Source: Pseudomonas peradeniyensis
GTDB taxonomy: Bacteria; Pseudomonadota; Gammaproteobacteria; Pseudomonadales; Pseudomonadaceae
DNA: 64,000 bases
Assembly: GCF_014268935.2 (NCBI RefSeq)
Contig: NZ_JABWRJ020000001.1
Location: 1,488,001-1,552,000, forward strand
Direction: 5' to 3'
Below, one piece after another: positions 42,154 through 50,041 of the stretch. The translations under genes and the position numbers were made by a program. The notes beneath the pieces were generated by a model, which worked only from the letters and a program-made list of their open reading frames with translations, did not search any database and was not told where the DNA came from. Within the stretch, counting starts at the first letter, position 1; each line of letters opens with the position of its first letter.

Positions 42154-42824
42154 GGGGCGAGTCCTTGTTCGGCGACGATGGGGTTGGTCAGTTGGCCAAG
42201 GCCGTCGATCTCGACCGTCACGCGGTCGCCGGGCAGCACATCGACGCGGCCTTCGGGCGTGCCGGTGATCAGCACGTCGCCGGCATGCAGGGTCATGAAC
42301 TCGCTGATCTCGGCGATCAGCCGGGCCACGCCGCGCACGCAGTTGGCGGTGTTGTTCTGCTGGCGCAGCTCGCCGTTGACCCACAGGCGGATGCCCAGCG
42401 CGTCGGGGTTGCCGACCTGCGCGGCCGGCACCAGCTGCGGGCCGATGGCGCAGAAGCCGTCGCGGCACTTGGCCTTGACCGCCGGACGGTAGTAGCTGTC
42501 CTCGGGCAGGCTGAACTCGTTGACGATGGTGTAGCCGGCCACATGCGCGAGGGCGTCGTCGACGCTGACGCGGCTGGCGTCCTTGCCGATCACCACGCCC
42601 AGCGCGGGGCCGGGTTGCAGGTGCTCGACTGCCGAGGGGTAGGTCACCGGTTGGGCATGCCCGTTGCGGGTGTTCGGGGTCTTGATGAACAGCACCGGCT
42701 TGACCGGCGGCTGCCGGTACGGCGCTTCATGGAAGGATGCCAGATGCTGCTGCAGCAGGCCCTGGTAGTTCAGGGCGACGCCGAACAAGCTGCCGTTGGC
42801 GACCTCGTGCAAGGCACGGCTCAT
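42150..42824 (-). CDS. hpaG1: Homoprotocatechuate isomerase/decarboxylase, N-terminal-type subunit
   Basis: The 224-aa FAH-family protein equals the N-terminal half of E. coli HpaG. It shows FGVALNYQGLLQQHLASFHE, FIKTPNTRNGHAQPV, a modified metal site (PALGVVIGKDASRV, lacking the ExE acids seen in HpaG2) and GTPEGRVDVLPGDRV. Loss of the acidic ligands suggests a partly structural role, as in the fused protein. It is the first gene of the operon, transcribed from the AT-rich spacer shared with divergent hpaA. Confidence 0.9.
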   Translation of the reverse strand: MSRALHEVANGSLFGVALNYQGLLQQHLASFHEAPYRQPPVKPVLFIKTPNTRNGHAQPVTYPSAVEHLQPGPALGVVIGKDASRVSVDDALAHVAGYTIVNEFSLPEDSYYRPAVKAKCRDGFCAIGPQLVPAAQVGNPDALGIRLWVNGELRQQNNTANCVRGVARLIAEISEFMTLHAGDVLITGTPEGRVDVLPGDRVTVEIDGLGQLTNPIVAEQGLAP

Positions 42825-42875
42825 GCTTTTCTCCTGCGGTGATTGAGGCGACCGGGGGCGCCTCGTGGTGTTTTT

Positions 42876-42909
42876 GTTAATGTGTTAACGTTATATTTAA
42901 TATGTTAAC
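42876..42909. promoter_or_regulatory. AT-rich GTTAAC repeats in the hpaG1-hpaA spacer
   Basis: GTTAA (42876), GTTAAC (42884-42889) and GTTAAC (42904-42909) lie in an AT-rich block between the divergent hpaG1 and hpaA starts. The two palindromic hexamers are 20 nt apart start to start, close to two helical turns. They are likely promoter and operator sequence for the hpa operon, bound by HpaR or HpaA; the protein is inferred. Confidence 0.5.
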
Positions 42910-42986
42910 GATCGTCAAGGCGTCCACCGCTGGCTGGTGGTGCTACGATGGTTTCCCCGGCGCGTTTCACCGCTGCGAGAACAACA

Positions 42987-43889
42987 ATGAAAGAACGACA
43001 GCCGATCCCCAACATCAACATCGGTCAGGTCTACGACCAGCGCTACAGCGACAGCGAGGTGCACTACGACCGCCTGGGCAACCTGGCCGGTTTCTTCGGC
43101 CGCAACATGCCTGTGCACCGCCACGACCGCTTCTTCCAGGTGCACTACGTGAAGACCGGCAGTGTGCGGGTGTACCTGGACGAGCAGCGCTACCACGAGT
43201 CCGGGCCGATGTTCTTCCTCACCCCGCCGACCATTCCCCATGCCTTCGTCACCGAGGCCGACGCCGACGGCCATGTGCTGACCGTACGCCAGCAGCTGGT
43301 CTGGCAACTGCTGCAGGCCGAGCCTGGGCTGGCGTTGGGCCCGCGGCTGCAACCGGCCTGCGTTGCCCTGGGTCACCTGCAGGGCGCGGCGGCCGGCGAG
43401 GTACGGCGCCTGGAGCAGCTGTTCGACCTGCTCGGCGATGAAATCGGCCATGGCCAGGCCGGGCAGGGCACCGCCGTGCAGGACCTGGCGCGCCTGGTGA
43501 TGATCAGCCTGCTGCGCCTGGGCGCCAATTCGCTGGAGGCCACGCCCGCGCGGCACGAGGACCTGCAGCTGTTCCATCGCTTCAACGAGCTGATCGAGCG
43601 CCACTACCTCGACCACTGGACGCTGCCGGCCTATGCGGCGGCGCTAGGGGTGACCGAGGCGCGGCTGAACGATGTGTGCCGGCGCATGGCCGACCTGCCG
43701 TCCAAGCGCCTGGTGTTCGAACGGCTGATGCAGGAGGCGCGGCGATTGCTGCTGTACACCGGCGGTTCGGCCAACGAGATCTGCTACCGGCTGGGGTTCA
43801 AGGATCCGGCGTATTTCAGCCGCTTCTTCCAGCGCCATGCGCAGATGACGCCGGGGGAGTACCGCCAGCGCCAGGCGGGATTGCGTTGA
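42987..43889 (+). CDS. hpaA: AraC-type regulator of 4-hydroxyphenylacetate catabolism
   Basis: The 300-aa protein has an N-terminal cupin sensor (MPVHRHDRFFQVHYVKTGSV, MFFLTPPTIPHAFV). Its C-terminal AraC/XylS double helix-turn-helix includes LPAYAAALGVTEARLNDVCRR and SANEICYRLGFKDPAYFSRF. It begins PIPNINIGQVYD after the start region, as in HpaA. It is divergent from the hpaG1 operon and would activate peripheral hydroxylase genes (hpaBC), which are not in this window. Start ATG 42987; the upstream in-frame ATG at 42948 has no ribosome site. Confidence 0.88.
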   Translation: MKERQPIPNINIGQVYDQRYSDSEVHYDRLGNLAGFFGRNMPVHRHDRFFQVHYVKTGSVRVYLDEQRYHESGPMFFLTPPTIPHAFVTEADADGHVLTVRQQLVWQLLQAEPGLALGPRLQPACVALGHLQGAAAGEVRRLEQLFDLLGDEIGHGQAGQGTAVQDLARLVMISLLRLGANSLEATPARHEDLQLFHRFNELIERHYLDHWTLPAYAAALGVTEARLNDVCRRMADLPSKRLVFERLMQEARRLLLYTGGSANEICYRLGFKDPAYFSRFFQRHAQMTPGEYRQRQAGLR

Positions 43890-44025
43890 CTTGGGGGTGA
43901 TCGGCTCCGGGCTGCAGGCTTCAACCGATCGTGCAATGAGGGTGGTGTCTGGAAAATGGGCGTTTGCCAGGAGCGCTGGTACTTTTCACAGGGGCTGGAC
44001 AGCACGGGTGAAAATGGTTTTCACT

Positions 44026-44043
44026 TTATTAATATCTTAATAA
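44026..44043. promoter_or_regulatory. Candidate HpaR autoregulatory operator
   Basis: TTATTAA-TATC-TTAATAA has perfect 7-bp arms and ends 18 nt before the hpaR start codon. It is in the right place to block transcription of the MarR-type gene, as many MarR proteins do. The hpaG1-hpaA spacer has similar TTAA-rich sites. Binding is inferred. Confidence 0.55.
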
Positions 44044-44061
44044 AACCAGTCGTTTATCCTG

Positions 44062-44484
44062 ATGACCAATCCTAGACCTTCCCTGACGTTGACCCTGTTG
44101 CAGGCCCGCGAAGCGACCATGGCGTTCTTCCGTCCGGCCCTCAATGCCCATGACCTGACCGAGCAGCAGTGGCGGGTGATCCGCATCCTGCGCCAGCAAG
44201 GCGAGCTGGAAAGCCACCAGTTGGCGGACCTGGCCTGCATCCTCAAGCCGAGCATGAGCGGCGTGCTCAAGCGCCTGGAGCGTGATGGCCTGGTGGGCCG
44301 GCGCAAGTCGCCGGAGGACCAGCGGCGGATCTTCATCAGCCTGACCGTGCGTGGCCAGCAGGCGTTCCTGGCCATGAGCGAGGAGATGGAGCGCAATTAT
44401 CAGGAAATCCAGCGTCAGTTCGGCGAGGACAAGCTGGAGCAGTTGATGGGACTACTGAATGAGCTGAAGAAAGTCAGGCCCTGA
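44062..44484 (+). CDS. hpaR: MarR-type repressor of the homoprotocatechuate operon
   Basis: The 140-aa winged-helix protein has the HpaR sequence LTEQQWRVIRILRQQGELES, LADLACILKPSMSGVLKRLE (recognition helix) and the wing GRRKSPEDQRRIFISLT. In E. coli HpaR represses the meta-cleavage operon until hydroxyphenylacetate-type effectors release it. It lies after hpaA on the plus strand, with its own spacer and a perfect inverted repeat upstream. Confidence 0.92.
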   Translation: MTNPRPSLTLTLLQAREATMAFFRPALNAHDLTEQQWRVIRILRQQGELESHQLADLACILKPSMSGVLKRLERDGLVGRRKSPEDQRRIFISLTVRGQQAFLAMSEEMERNYQEIQRQFGEDKLEQLMGLLNELKKVRP

Positions 44485-44506
44485 TGCCGTGAACGCTGGT
44501 CACCCC

Positions 44507-44564
44507 TATCGCGGGGCAAGCCCGCTCCCACGGGTAAACGTGGGAGCGGGCTTGCCCCGCGATA
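44507..44564. repeat. REP type 1 inverted pair between hpaR and the TetR gene
   Basis: ATCGCGGGGCAAGCCCGCTC faces its inverse with only 8 nt between, forming an almost perfect 58-nt palindrome. It lies in the spacer of two convergent genes, 22 nt after the hpaR stop. Confidence 0.92.
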
Positions 44565-44592
44565 GGGCCCTTGAATCGTGTACAGGGTCCCC

Positions 44593-45198
44593 CTACAGAC
44601 CGGCAAGATACAGCGAATCATCGAGAATCTTCAGCAACGAAGCTGCTCGCCGCGCATACACCGCCGGGTTCGCATACAGCAGCTCCACATGCAGGCTGTC
44701 GATGATCCCCAGGTACGCATCGCCATACAGCTCAAGCTTGTTGCCATCGCTGCGAGCCCAGGCGTGGCGCTCGCGCAGCGCTTGGCAGAAGCCCAGGCGG
44801 ATCTGCTCCAGGTAGGCCTCGAAGCCGCCGGTGACGATCGCACGGATTGGCGCTGGCGGCAGGAACGCCGTGCGCAGCACGAAGCGCAGGTTGGCCGAGG
44901 CGGCGTAGCGCTCGGCCAGGTGCAGCGGGTGCCAGTGCCCCGGTGCCTCGCGGCCCGCCGCCTCGAGGCCGAATCCGGCCTCGACGTAGGCGGTCTCGTC
45001 CGCCAGCGCCCGTTCGAAGGCGCGCACGAACAACGCGTCCTTGTTGGCGAAGTGGGCATACAGCGACGCCTTGCGCATGCCCGCCAGGACGGCGATCTCG
45101 TTCAGCGACGAGCCGTCGTAGCCGTGTTCGGCAAAGTGCTCGACGGCATGGTCGCAGATGCGCGCGGCGGAAGGGGTCAGGGCTTTCAAGGCGGTCAC
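44593..45198 (-). CDS. TetR-family repressor of the adjacent MFS exporter
   Basis: The 201-aa protein has the TetR N-terminal helix-turn-helix (DHAVEHFAEHGYDGSSLNEI, AVLAGMRKASLYAHFANKDA) and a helical C-terminal ligand domain of the AefR/TetR_C type. Its start overlaps the MFS stop by 4 nt, so the two genes form an operon. A perfect inverted repeat upstream of the MFS gene is the probable operator. The inducing compound is unknown. Confidence 0.9.
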   Translation of the reverse strand: MTALKALTPSAARICDHAVEHFAEHGYDGSSLNEIAVLAGMRKASLYAHFANKDALFVRAFERALADETAYVEAGFGLEAAGREAPGHWHPLHLAERYAASANLRFVLRTAFLPPAPIRAIVTGGFEAYLEQIRLGFCQALRERHAWARSDGNKLELYGDAYLGIIDSLHVELLYANPAVYARRAASLLKILDDSLYLAGL

Positions 45199-46397
45199 TC
45201 CGGGTTGACGCTAGGGGCGCTGATTGTCTTTGCCATGGCGGCGCTGGTCAAACCGACGATGACCAGGGCAGCGGCCGCCAGCAGCCAGGCCCAGGCCAGC
45301 GGTCCCAGTGTGGCCAGGTGCCCGGCCAACGGTGTGGCACTGGACGAGATCACCAGTTGCAGGGCACCGAGCAACGCTGCGGTAGAGCCGACGTCACGTT
45401 GTTGCGACGACATCGCCAGGGCCATCAAGGTGGCCTCGCAGATCCCCAGGCCAAACAGCGCCAGTACCACGCCCGCCAGCAGCAGCGGCAGGCCCGCGGC
45501 GGTCAGCCCGGCGACCACCGTCAGCAGCGCGCCGCCACCCATGCACAGCGCACCCCACCAGGCCACGCGGGCCACGCCATGGCGCGTCACCCAGTAGCCG
45601 GACAGCGCCGCGCCGAGCAGGATGGCCACGCCGCAGGCCCCGAACAGCAGGCCGAAGTGGGCGCTGGAAAGACCGAAATACTGCTGATACACGTAGGCGG
45701 AGCCGGCGATGTAGGCGAACAGGAAGAAGAACACCGCCGACAACGCCAGGGCCGGTCGCATGAAGGCGCCGTCGGCGGCGATGCGCGCATAGGTGCGCCA
45801 TGCAGTGGTTGGTGCCAGGCGTACCCGCTGCCCTGCAGGCAAGGTTTCGCCGAGCGTCAGCATCGAATTGAGCAGGGTCAGCAGGCCCAGAGCGGCCAGC
45901 ACCAGCATGATTGCCCGCCAGCCATAGGCGGCGTCGATCACCCCGCCCAGCGCCGGGGCGAGGATCGGCGCCAGGCCTTCGATGGTCATCAGCAGGGCGA
46001 AGATCTGCGCCGCCCGCGCGCCGTCGGCGCTGTCGCGCACCATGCTCATGATCACCACCAGCGTCAGCGCGCTGGCCAGGCCCTGGACCAGGCGTGCGAT
46101 CAGCAACAGGTCCAGCGAAGGCGCGGCGGCTGCGCCGAGGGAGGCCAGGCTGAACACCATCAGCCCCGCGAGCAGTGGACGACGACGGCCCACGGCGTCG
46201 ACCACGGGGCCGAACAGCAACTGGCCGGCGCCCATCGCCAGCAAGAACACGGTCAGGGTCAGCTGCACCTGGGTATAGCCGGTGGCGAAGTCGCGGGCCA
46301 TTTCCGGCAGGCTGGCCAGGTACATGTCGATGGCCGAAGGGCCGAGGGCGCCGATCAGGGCGAGGGAGGCGGCGAAGCGCAGGTTGGAGGCAGGCAT
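45195..46397 (-). CDS. Bcr/CflA-type MFS multidrug exporter
   Basis: The 400-aa protein has 12 predicted membrane spans, the Bcr/CflA opening LIGALGPSAIDMYLASLPEM and the loop motif GPVVDAVGRRRPLLAG. Motif C-like GLAPILAPALGGVI marks a drug:H+ antiporter. I chose ATG 46397 because the longer in-frame start (46466) would lie upstream of the operator. It is the first gene of a two-gene operon with the TetR-family gene. Confidence 0.9.
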   Translation of the reverse strand: MPASNLRFAASLALIGALGPSAIDMYLASLPEMARDFATGYTQVQLTLTVFLLAMGAGQLLFGPVVDAVGRRRPLLAGLMVFSLASLGAAAAPSLDLLLIARLVQGLASALTLVVIMSMVRDSADGARAAQIFALLMTIEGLAPILAPALGGVIDAAYGWRAIMLVLAALGLLTLLNSMLTLGETLPAGQRVRLAPTTAWRTYARIAADGAFMRPALALSAVFFFLFAYIAGSAYVYQQYFGLSSAHFGLLFGACGVAILLGAALSGYWVTRHGVARVAWWGALCMGGGALLTVVAGLTAAGLPLLLAGVVLALFGLGICEATLMALAMSSQQRDVGSTAALLGALQLVISSSATPLAGHLATLGPLAWAWLLAAAALVIVGLTSAAMAKTISAPSVNPE

Positions 46398-46423
46398 GAC
46401 TGGGAAATCCGTTGGCAAAAAAT

Positions 46424-46443
46424 AACCTACCGACCGGTAGGTT
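46424..46443. promoter_or_regulatory. Perfect inverted repeat, TetR-type operator
   Basis: AACCTACCG-AC-CGGTAGGTT has 9-bp perfect arms, ends 26 nt before the exporter start and is of the CYTACCGACCGGTRGG kind bound by many TetR-family repressors. It probably controls the exporter and its regulator together. Confidence 0.75.
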
Positions 46444-46646
46444 GTACGAATTATGCCAGAGAACACGCAGGGGTCAACAAGGCCAGTGTCCGCTTGCGCC
46501 CCGGCAACAGGGCATTCGCTTGTACAGGACCGACGGATCTTGAGTCTCGGCTCCTCCCTTGGCCTTGCCTGATAATTTTTTGAATTTTCAACGCACGGGG
46601 TGATCAGTCAGAGAGTCATCCATGGAGAAGAGGAGGGCCTGCGGCA

Positions 46647-46868
46647 ATGCCAAGTCCCCAGCTATTTACCATTGAATACCGGCTGCACGGAGAGCCGCGG
46701 CGTTTCATCATCCGCCAGGAGCACATGGACAATGCCGAAGCCTGGCACTGGGCAAGTTGCGATGCGGGGTTGGGGATCATCCCGAAGTTCGGGCGGGAAA
46801 AGATCAAGAAGGTCAGCCGGCCGATGGCCGAGCGGCATGGCATCACTGATGTGCACTGGCGGGTGTGA
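46647..46868 (+). CDS. Small conserved hypothetical protein (73 aa)
   Basis: The product begins MPSPQLFTIEYRLHGEPRRF and continues with EAWHWASCDAGLGIIPKFGR. AGGAGG stands 10 nt before the ATG. It is soluble and basic toward the C-terminus (REKIKKVSR), with no signal peptide. Small proteins of this pattern are widespread in pseudomonads, but I do not recognise a function. It is followed by a REP pair and then a convergent regulator. Confidence 0.6.
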   Translation: MPSPQLFTIEYRLHGEPRRFIIRQEHMDNAEAWHWASCDAGLGIIPKFGREKIKKVSRPMAERHGITDVHWRV

Positions 46869-46913
46869 GGCGTCGAGGCGAACTGCGGGAAATCGGGCAG
46901 GTACCTGAATCAA

Positions 46914-46991
46914 CGTGGGAGCGGGCTAGCCCCGCGAACACCGGCAAAGCCGGTGCCAGGCATTGCATCGCGGGGCAAGCCCGCTCCCACG
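46914..46991. repeat. REP type 1 inverted pair
   Basis: Facing units with a 26-nt loop that itself has a small hairpin (CCGGCAAAGCCGG) lie between convergent genes. The left arm carries one substitution (GGGCTAGCCCC), which keeps the palindrome perfect. Confidence 0.9.
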
Positions 46992-47019
46992 CAGTCACAC
47001 ACAATCGTCTGATGGTTTC

Positions 47020-47661
47020 TCAGTTCCCCGAATACTTCACCGCCGCTGCCGTGCGGGTTGGTACATTGAGGGTCTTGAGCAGCGAAGACACATGAATACG
47101 CACCGTGAACGGCGAGATATCCAGCGCCCGTGCGATCTCCTTGTTGGTCTTGCCCTGGGCGATCAGGCGCAGCACGTCCTGCTGGCGATGGGTGAGCTGT
47201 TCCAACTCGCTGGGGGTTCCCAGTTGCGGCAGCAGGCCGCTGGGCAGGTAGTTGACCACCACCTCGCCGGCGCGGATGGCGAGGATGGCCGCGCCGATTT
47301 CCGCAGGGCTGACGCTCTTGCCGATAAAGCCATCGACACCGGCGGCCATGACTTCGCAGATCACCTCCGGGTCATCGACCATCGACACGACGATCAGCGT
47401 GGTGCGCGGCAACTGTCGGCGTAGCTCGGCGAGGCGGCCGATGCAGGTAAGGCCGGGAAAGCGCAGGTCGAGGATCAGGGTGTCGGGCGTGGCGCCCAAG
47501 GTGGCCAGGCGCAACACATCGGCCAGGCTGCCGGCTTCCTCCAGCCGGGCGTCGGGCAGGATGCGCCGCGCGGTGTTGACCATGGCTTCCCTGAACAGCG
47601 GATGGTCGTCCGCCACGATGATGCGGCAACTCACGTCGAGGAACTCCCTGTCGTCCGACAC
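47020..47661 (-). CDS. LuxR/NarL-type response regulator
   Basis: The 213-aa protein has a receiver domain (IIVADDHPLFREAMV, phospho-Asp in LILDLRFPG, Lys in GFIGKSVS) and a C-terminal LuxR helix-turn-helix (LTHRQQDVLRLIAQGKTNKE, SPFTVRIHVSSLLKTL). It is divergent from a hybrid histidine kinase 80 nt away, its probable partner. The arrangement resembles AgmR/ErdR-type regulators of alcohol oxidation in pseudomonads. The target is not shown here. Confidence 0.9.
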   Translation of the reverse strand: MSDDREFLDVSCRIIVADDHPLFREAMVNTARRILPDARLEEAGSLADVLRLATLGATPDTLILDLRFPGLTCIGRLAELRRQLPRTTLIVVSMVDDPEVICEVMAAGVDGFIGKSVSPAEIGAAILAIRAGEVVVNYLPSGLLPQLGTPSELEQLTHRQQDVLRLIAQGKTNKEIARALDISPFTVRIHVSSLLKTLNVPTRTAAAVKYSGN

Positions 47662-47741
47662 ATGCTAATTTAGCAGTCAACTGCGGCTTTTTCCCATGAT
47701 GCATGCCGCAAATGCCGACTGGCGCACAAGGACGTTACCCC

Positions 47742-49373
47742 ATGAGGTTCGAGAAGAACAACGAACTGGACCAAGCCAACCTGCGCATCATCGTCGCCTC
47801 CTGCGCGATCAGCTACGTGGCGCTGCTGGGCTTCCTGCCGGGACGCTCGCCGGCCACCTACCTGCCGGTACTGCTCTACTACGCAGGTTTCGTGGTGGTC
47901 TCGATTGGCATGCGCCAGGCCATCAAGCGCTGGCCCGGGCATTACCCGGCGCGGCGGATCTTCGGCATGCTCGGCGACTACACCGGTACCTGCTTCGGCC
48001 TGGTGGTCGGCGGCGAGACCGCATTGCCGCTGTATGCGGTGATGGTATGGATCAACCTGGGCAACGGCATGCGCTTCGGTTCGCGCTACCTGGCCATCGC
48101 CACGGTGCTGGCCCTGGCCGCGTTGCTGGTGGTGTGGCGGCTGACGCCCTACTGGCAGGAGCAGCCGTTCCTGCTGCCGATGCTGCTGACCACCAGCACC
48201 CTGATCCCGTTCTACGCTCACCTGCTGCTGGAGCGCACGCGCAAGGCCACGGCCCTGGCCGAGGCCGCGACCCGCGAGAAATCCCGCTTCCTGGCCCAGG
48301 CCAGCCACGACCTGCGCCAGCCGATCCACTCCATCGGCCTGTTCACCGCCTGCCTGCGCGAGGCGCGCCTGGGCGAGGAGGAGCGGCGCCTGGTGGACAG
48401 CATCGACCGCTCGCTGCTCAACGTCTCGCAGCTGTTCCGCTCGATCCTCGACCTGTACACCCTGGACAACGGCCGGGTGCAGCCGAAATGGGAGACCATT
48501 GCCGTGGACGGCTTTTTGCGCGAGCTGCTGCGCCAGAACAGCGAAGCGGCGCGCTGGGCCGGGGTCGAGATGCGCCTGATGCCGAGCCGTCACTGGATCC
48601 GCGCCGACCCGGGCATGCTGGCGACCATGGTGCAGAACGTGCTGTCCAACAGCTTCAAGTACGCCGCCGGCCGCCCGCTGCTGATCGGCGTGCGGCCTCG
48701 CGGGCAGGGCCTGGCCATCGTCGTCTGCGACCAGGGTCGGGGGATTGCCGAGGAGCACCAGGGCCGGGTGTTCGAGGAGTTCTACCGGGTGCGCGAAGTG
48801 CGCGACAAGGATGTCGAGGGGGTCGGCCTGGGCCTGGCCATCGTCAAGCGCCTGGGGCGGTTGATGGGCCTGGAGGTCAGCCTGCGCTCGCGCCTGGGGC
48901 ATGGCACCTGCGTGACCCTGCAGGGGCTGGCCAAGGCCCCTGCGCAAGTGCCGCGGGCCACGCTCGACCAGGCCGTGCAGGCGGGCCTGCTCACGGGGTT
49001 GCGGGTGTGCCTGGTGGAGGACGACCACAACGTGCTGCAGGCCACCAGCGCCCTGCTGCAACGCTGGGGATGCGAGGTCCAGGCCGAGAGCTCGCCCCAT
49101 GGCCTGGTCAGCGACTGCGATGTGATCGTCGCCGACTACGACCTGGGGCCGCAGGCCACCGGCATCGACTGCATCGACCAGTTGCGCGCGCAGCGCGGCG
49201 CCGCTGTGCCGGCGCTGATCATGACCGGTCACGACATCGACAGGTTGCAGGGCGCCTTGCAGGCGCGGGGCATCGCGGTGCTGGCCAAGCCGGTGCGGCC
49301 TGCCGAGTTGCGCGCGGCGTTGCGTGCCCTGCGCGAGACGGCAGCGGCGCCGGCGGTTCAGGCCGGCGCTTGA
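47742..49373 (+). CDS. Hybrid sensor histidine kinase/response regulator
   Basis: The 543-aa protein has about six hydrophobic segments in the first 165 residues. The kinase follows: H-box SHDLRQPIHSIGLF (His at about 189), N-box NVLSNSFKYA and G-box GVGLGLAIVKRLG. A C-terminal receiver ends it (LVEDDHNVLQATSALL, phospho-Asp in VIVADYDL, Lys in VLAKPVRPAE). The sensor is all membrane-embedded, without a periplasmic domain. ATG 47742 is used; the in-frame ATG at 47703 lacks a ribosome site. It is divergent from the LuxR-type regulator, which probably receives the signal. Confidence 0.92.
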   Translation: MRFEKNNELDQANLRIIVASCAISYVALLGFLPGRSPATYLPVLLYYAGFVVVSIGMRQAIKRWPGHYPARRIFGMLGDYTGTCFGLVVGGETALPLYAVMVWINLGNGMRFGSRYLAIATVLALAALLVVWRLTPYWQEQPFLLPMLLTTSTLIPFYAHLLLERTRKATALAEAATREKSRFLAQASHDLRQPIHSIGLFTACLREARLGEEERRLVDSIDRSLLNVSQLFRSILDLYTLDNGRVQPKWETIAVDGFLRELLRQNSEAARWAGVEMRLMPSRHWIRADPGMLATMVQNVLSNSFKYAAGRPLLIGVRPRGQGLAIVVCDQGRGIAEEHQGRVFEEFYRVREVRDKDVEGVGLGLAIVKRLGRLMGLEVSLRSRLGHGTCVTLQGLAKAPAQVPRATLDQAVQAGLLTGLRVCLVEDDHNVLQATSALLQRWGCEVQAESSPHGLVSDCDVIVADYDLGPQATGIDCIDQLRAQRGAAVPALIMTGHDIDRLQGALQARGIAVLAKPVRPAELRAALRALRETAAAPAVQAGA

Positions 49374-49378
49374 GGGTG

Positions 49379-49690
49379 TCACTGGAAGACGGGGGCCTGG
49401 CCTTCCTTCCAGCAGGTGGGGGACGGGGTGTAGATGCCCATGCCGGCCACGGCGACCAGGCCGCCGCTGGGCACCTGGCAATCAAACTGGCCCTTGGAGG
49501 TGCTGGCGGTGAAGTAGGTGGTGTTGGAGTCGCTGCGCAGGTTGCTGACCTTGCTTACCGGCACGCCGAGGGTGACCTCGGTACGCTGCTTGAGGGTGTC
49601 GGCGCTGGGGCTGGCGGTCTGGCAACCGGCCAGGGCGGCGAGGCCGGCGAGCAGGAACAGGGACTTGAAGGGGAAGGACATGGGGATCAT
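49379..49690 (-). CDS. Small outer-membrane lipoprotein
   Basis: The 103-aa product has a lipoprotein signal (FPFKSLFLLAGLAALAGC, Cys at about 23). A short beta-rich domain follows (KVSNLRSDSNTTYFTASTSK, GQFDCQVPSGGLVAVAGMG). AAGGAAG lies 7 nt before ATG 49690, better than ATG 49681. Function is not recognised. Its 3' end lies 5 nt from the hybrid kinase stop on the other strand. Confidence 0.72.
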   Translation of the reverse strand: MIPMSFPFKSLFLLAGLAALAGCQTASPSADTLKQRTEVTLGVPVSKVSNLRSDSNTTYFTASTSKGQFDCQVPSGGLVAVAGMGIYTPSPTCWKEGQAPVFQ

Positions 49691-50041
49691 CGCGTTGCTT
49701 CCTTGGCATTGTTCTCGGTACGGCGCACCCACCGCCAGGAAGGGGGGCTGGCGGTGGGGCGGTGGGCCGACTATAGCGCCGAGGTGGCGTTGCGCGATGT
49801 AGGGCGGATGTGCGAGGTGGCATAGTGATGGCAATTTCAAGATGCTGAGCATTGGCGTCCGGCTTGGACTTGCCGGGGCTGCTTTGCAGCCCTTTCGCGG
49901 CACAAGGCCGCTCCTACAGAGGCGCGAATCTCCTGTAGGAGCGGCCTTGTGCCGCGAAAGGGTCGCAAAGCGACCCCAGCAATCGCAAGACCTTGAAAGG
50001 GATGGCCGCTTATCGCCAGGCCCCTCGCCACCCAACCACGC
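49691..50041. other. Intergenic region with REP type 2 pair
   Basis: This 351-nt stretch between the small lipoprotein gene and paaZ holds the lipoprotein promoter region and a REP type 2 pair (49872-49981). I see no gene. An AT-poor stretch follows, up to the paaZ stop. Confidence 0.6.
49872..49981. repeat. REP type 2 inverted pair
   Basis: Two facing TAGGAGCGGCCTTGTGCCGC units each have inner dyads (GGGCTGCTTTGCAGCCC, GGTCGCAAAGCGACC). It is located downstream of the paa operon's last gene, where it could protect or end that transcript. Confidence 0.9.
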
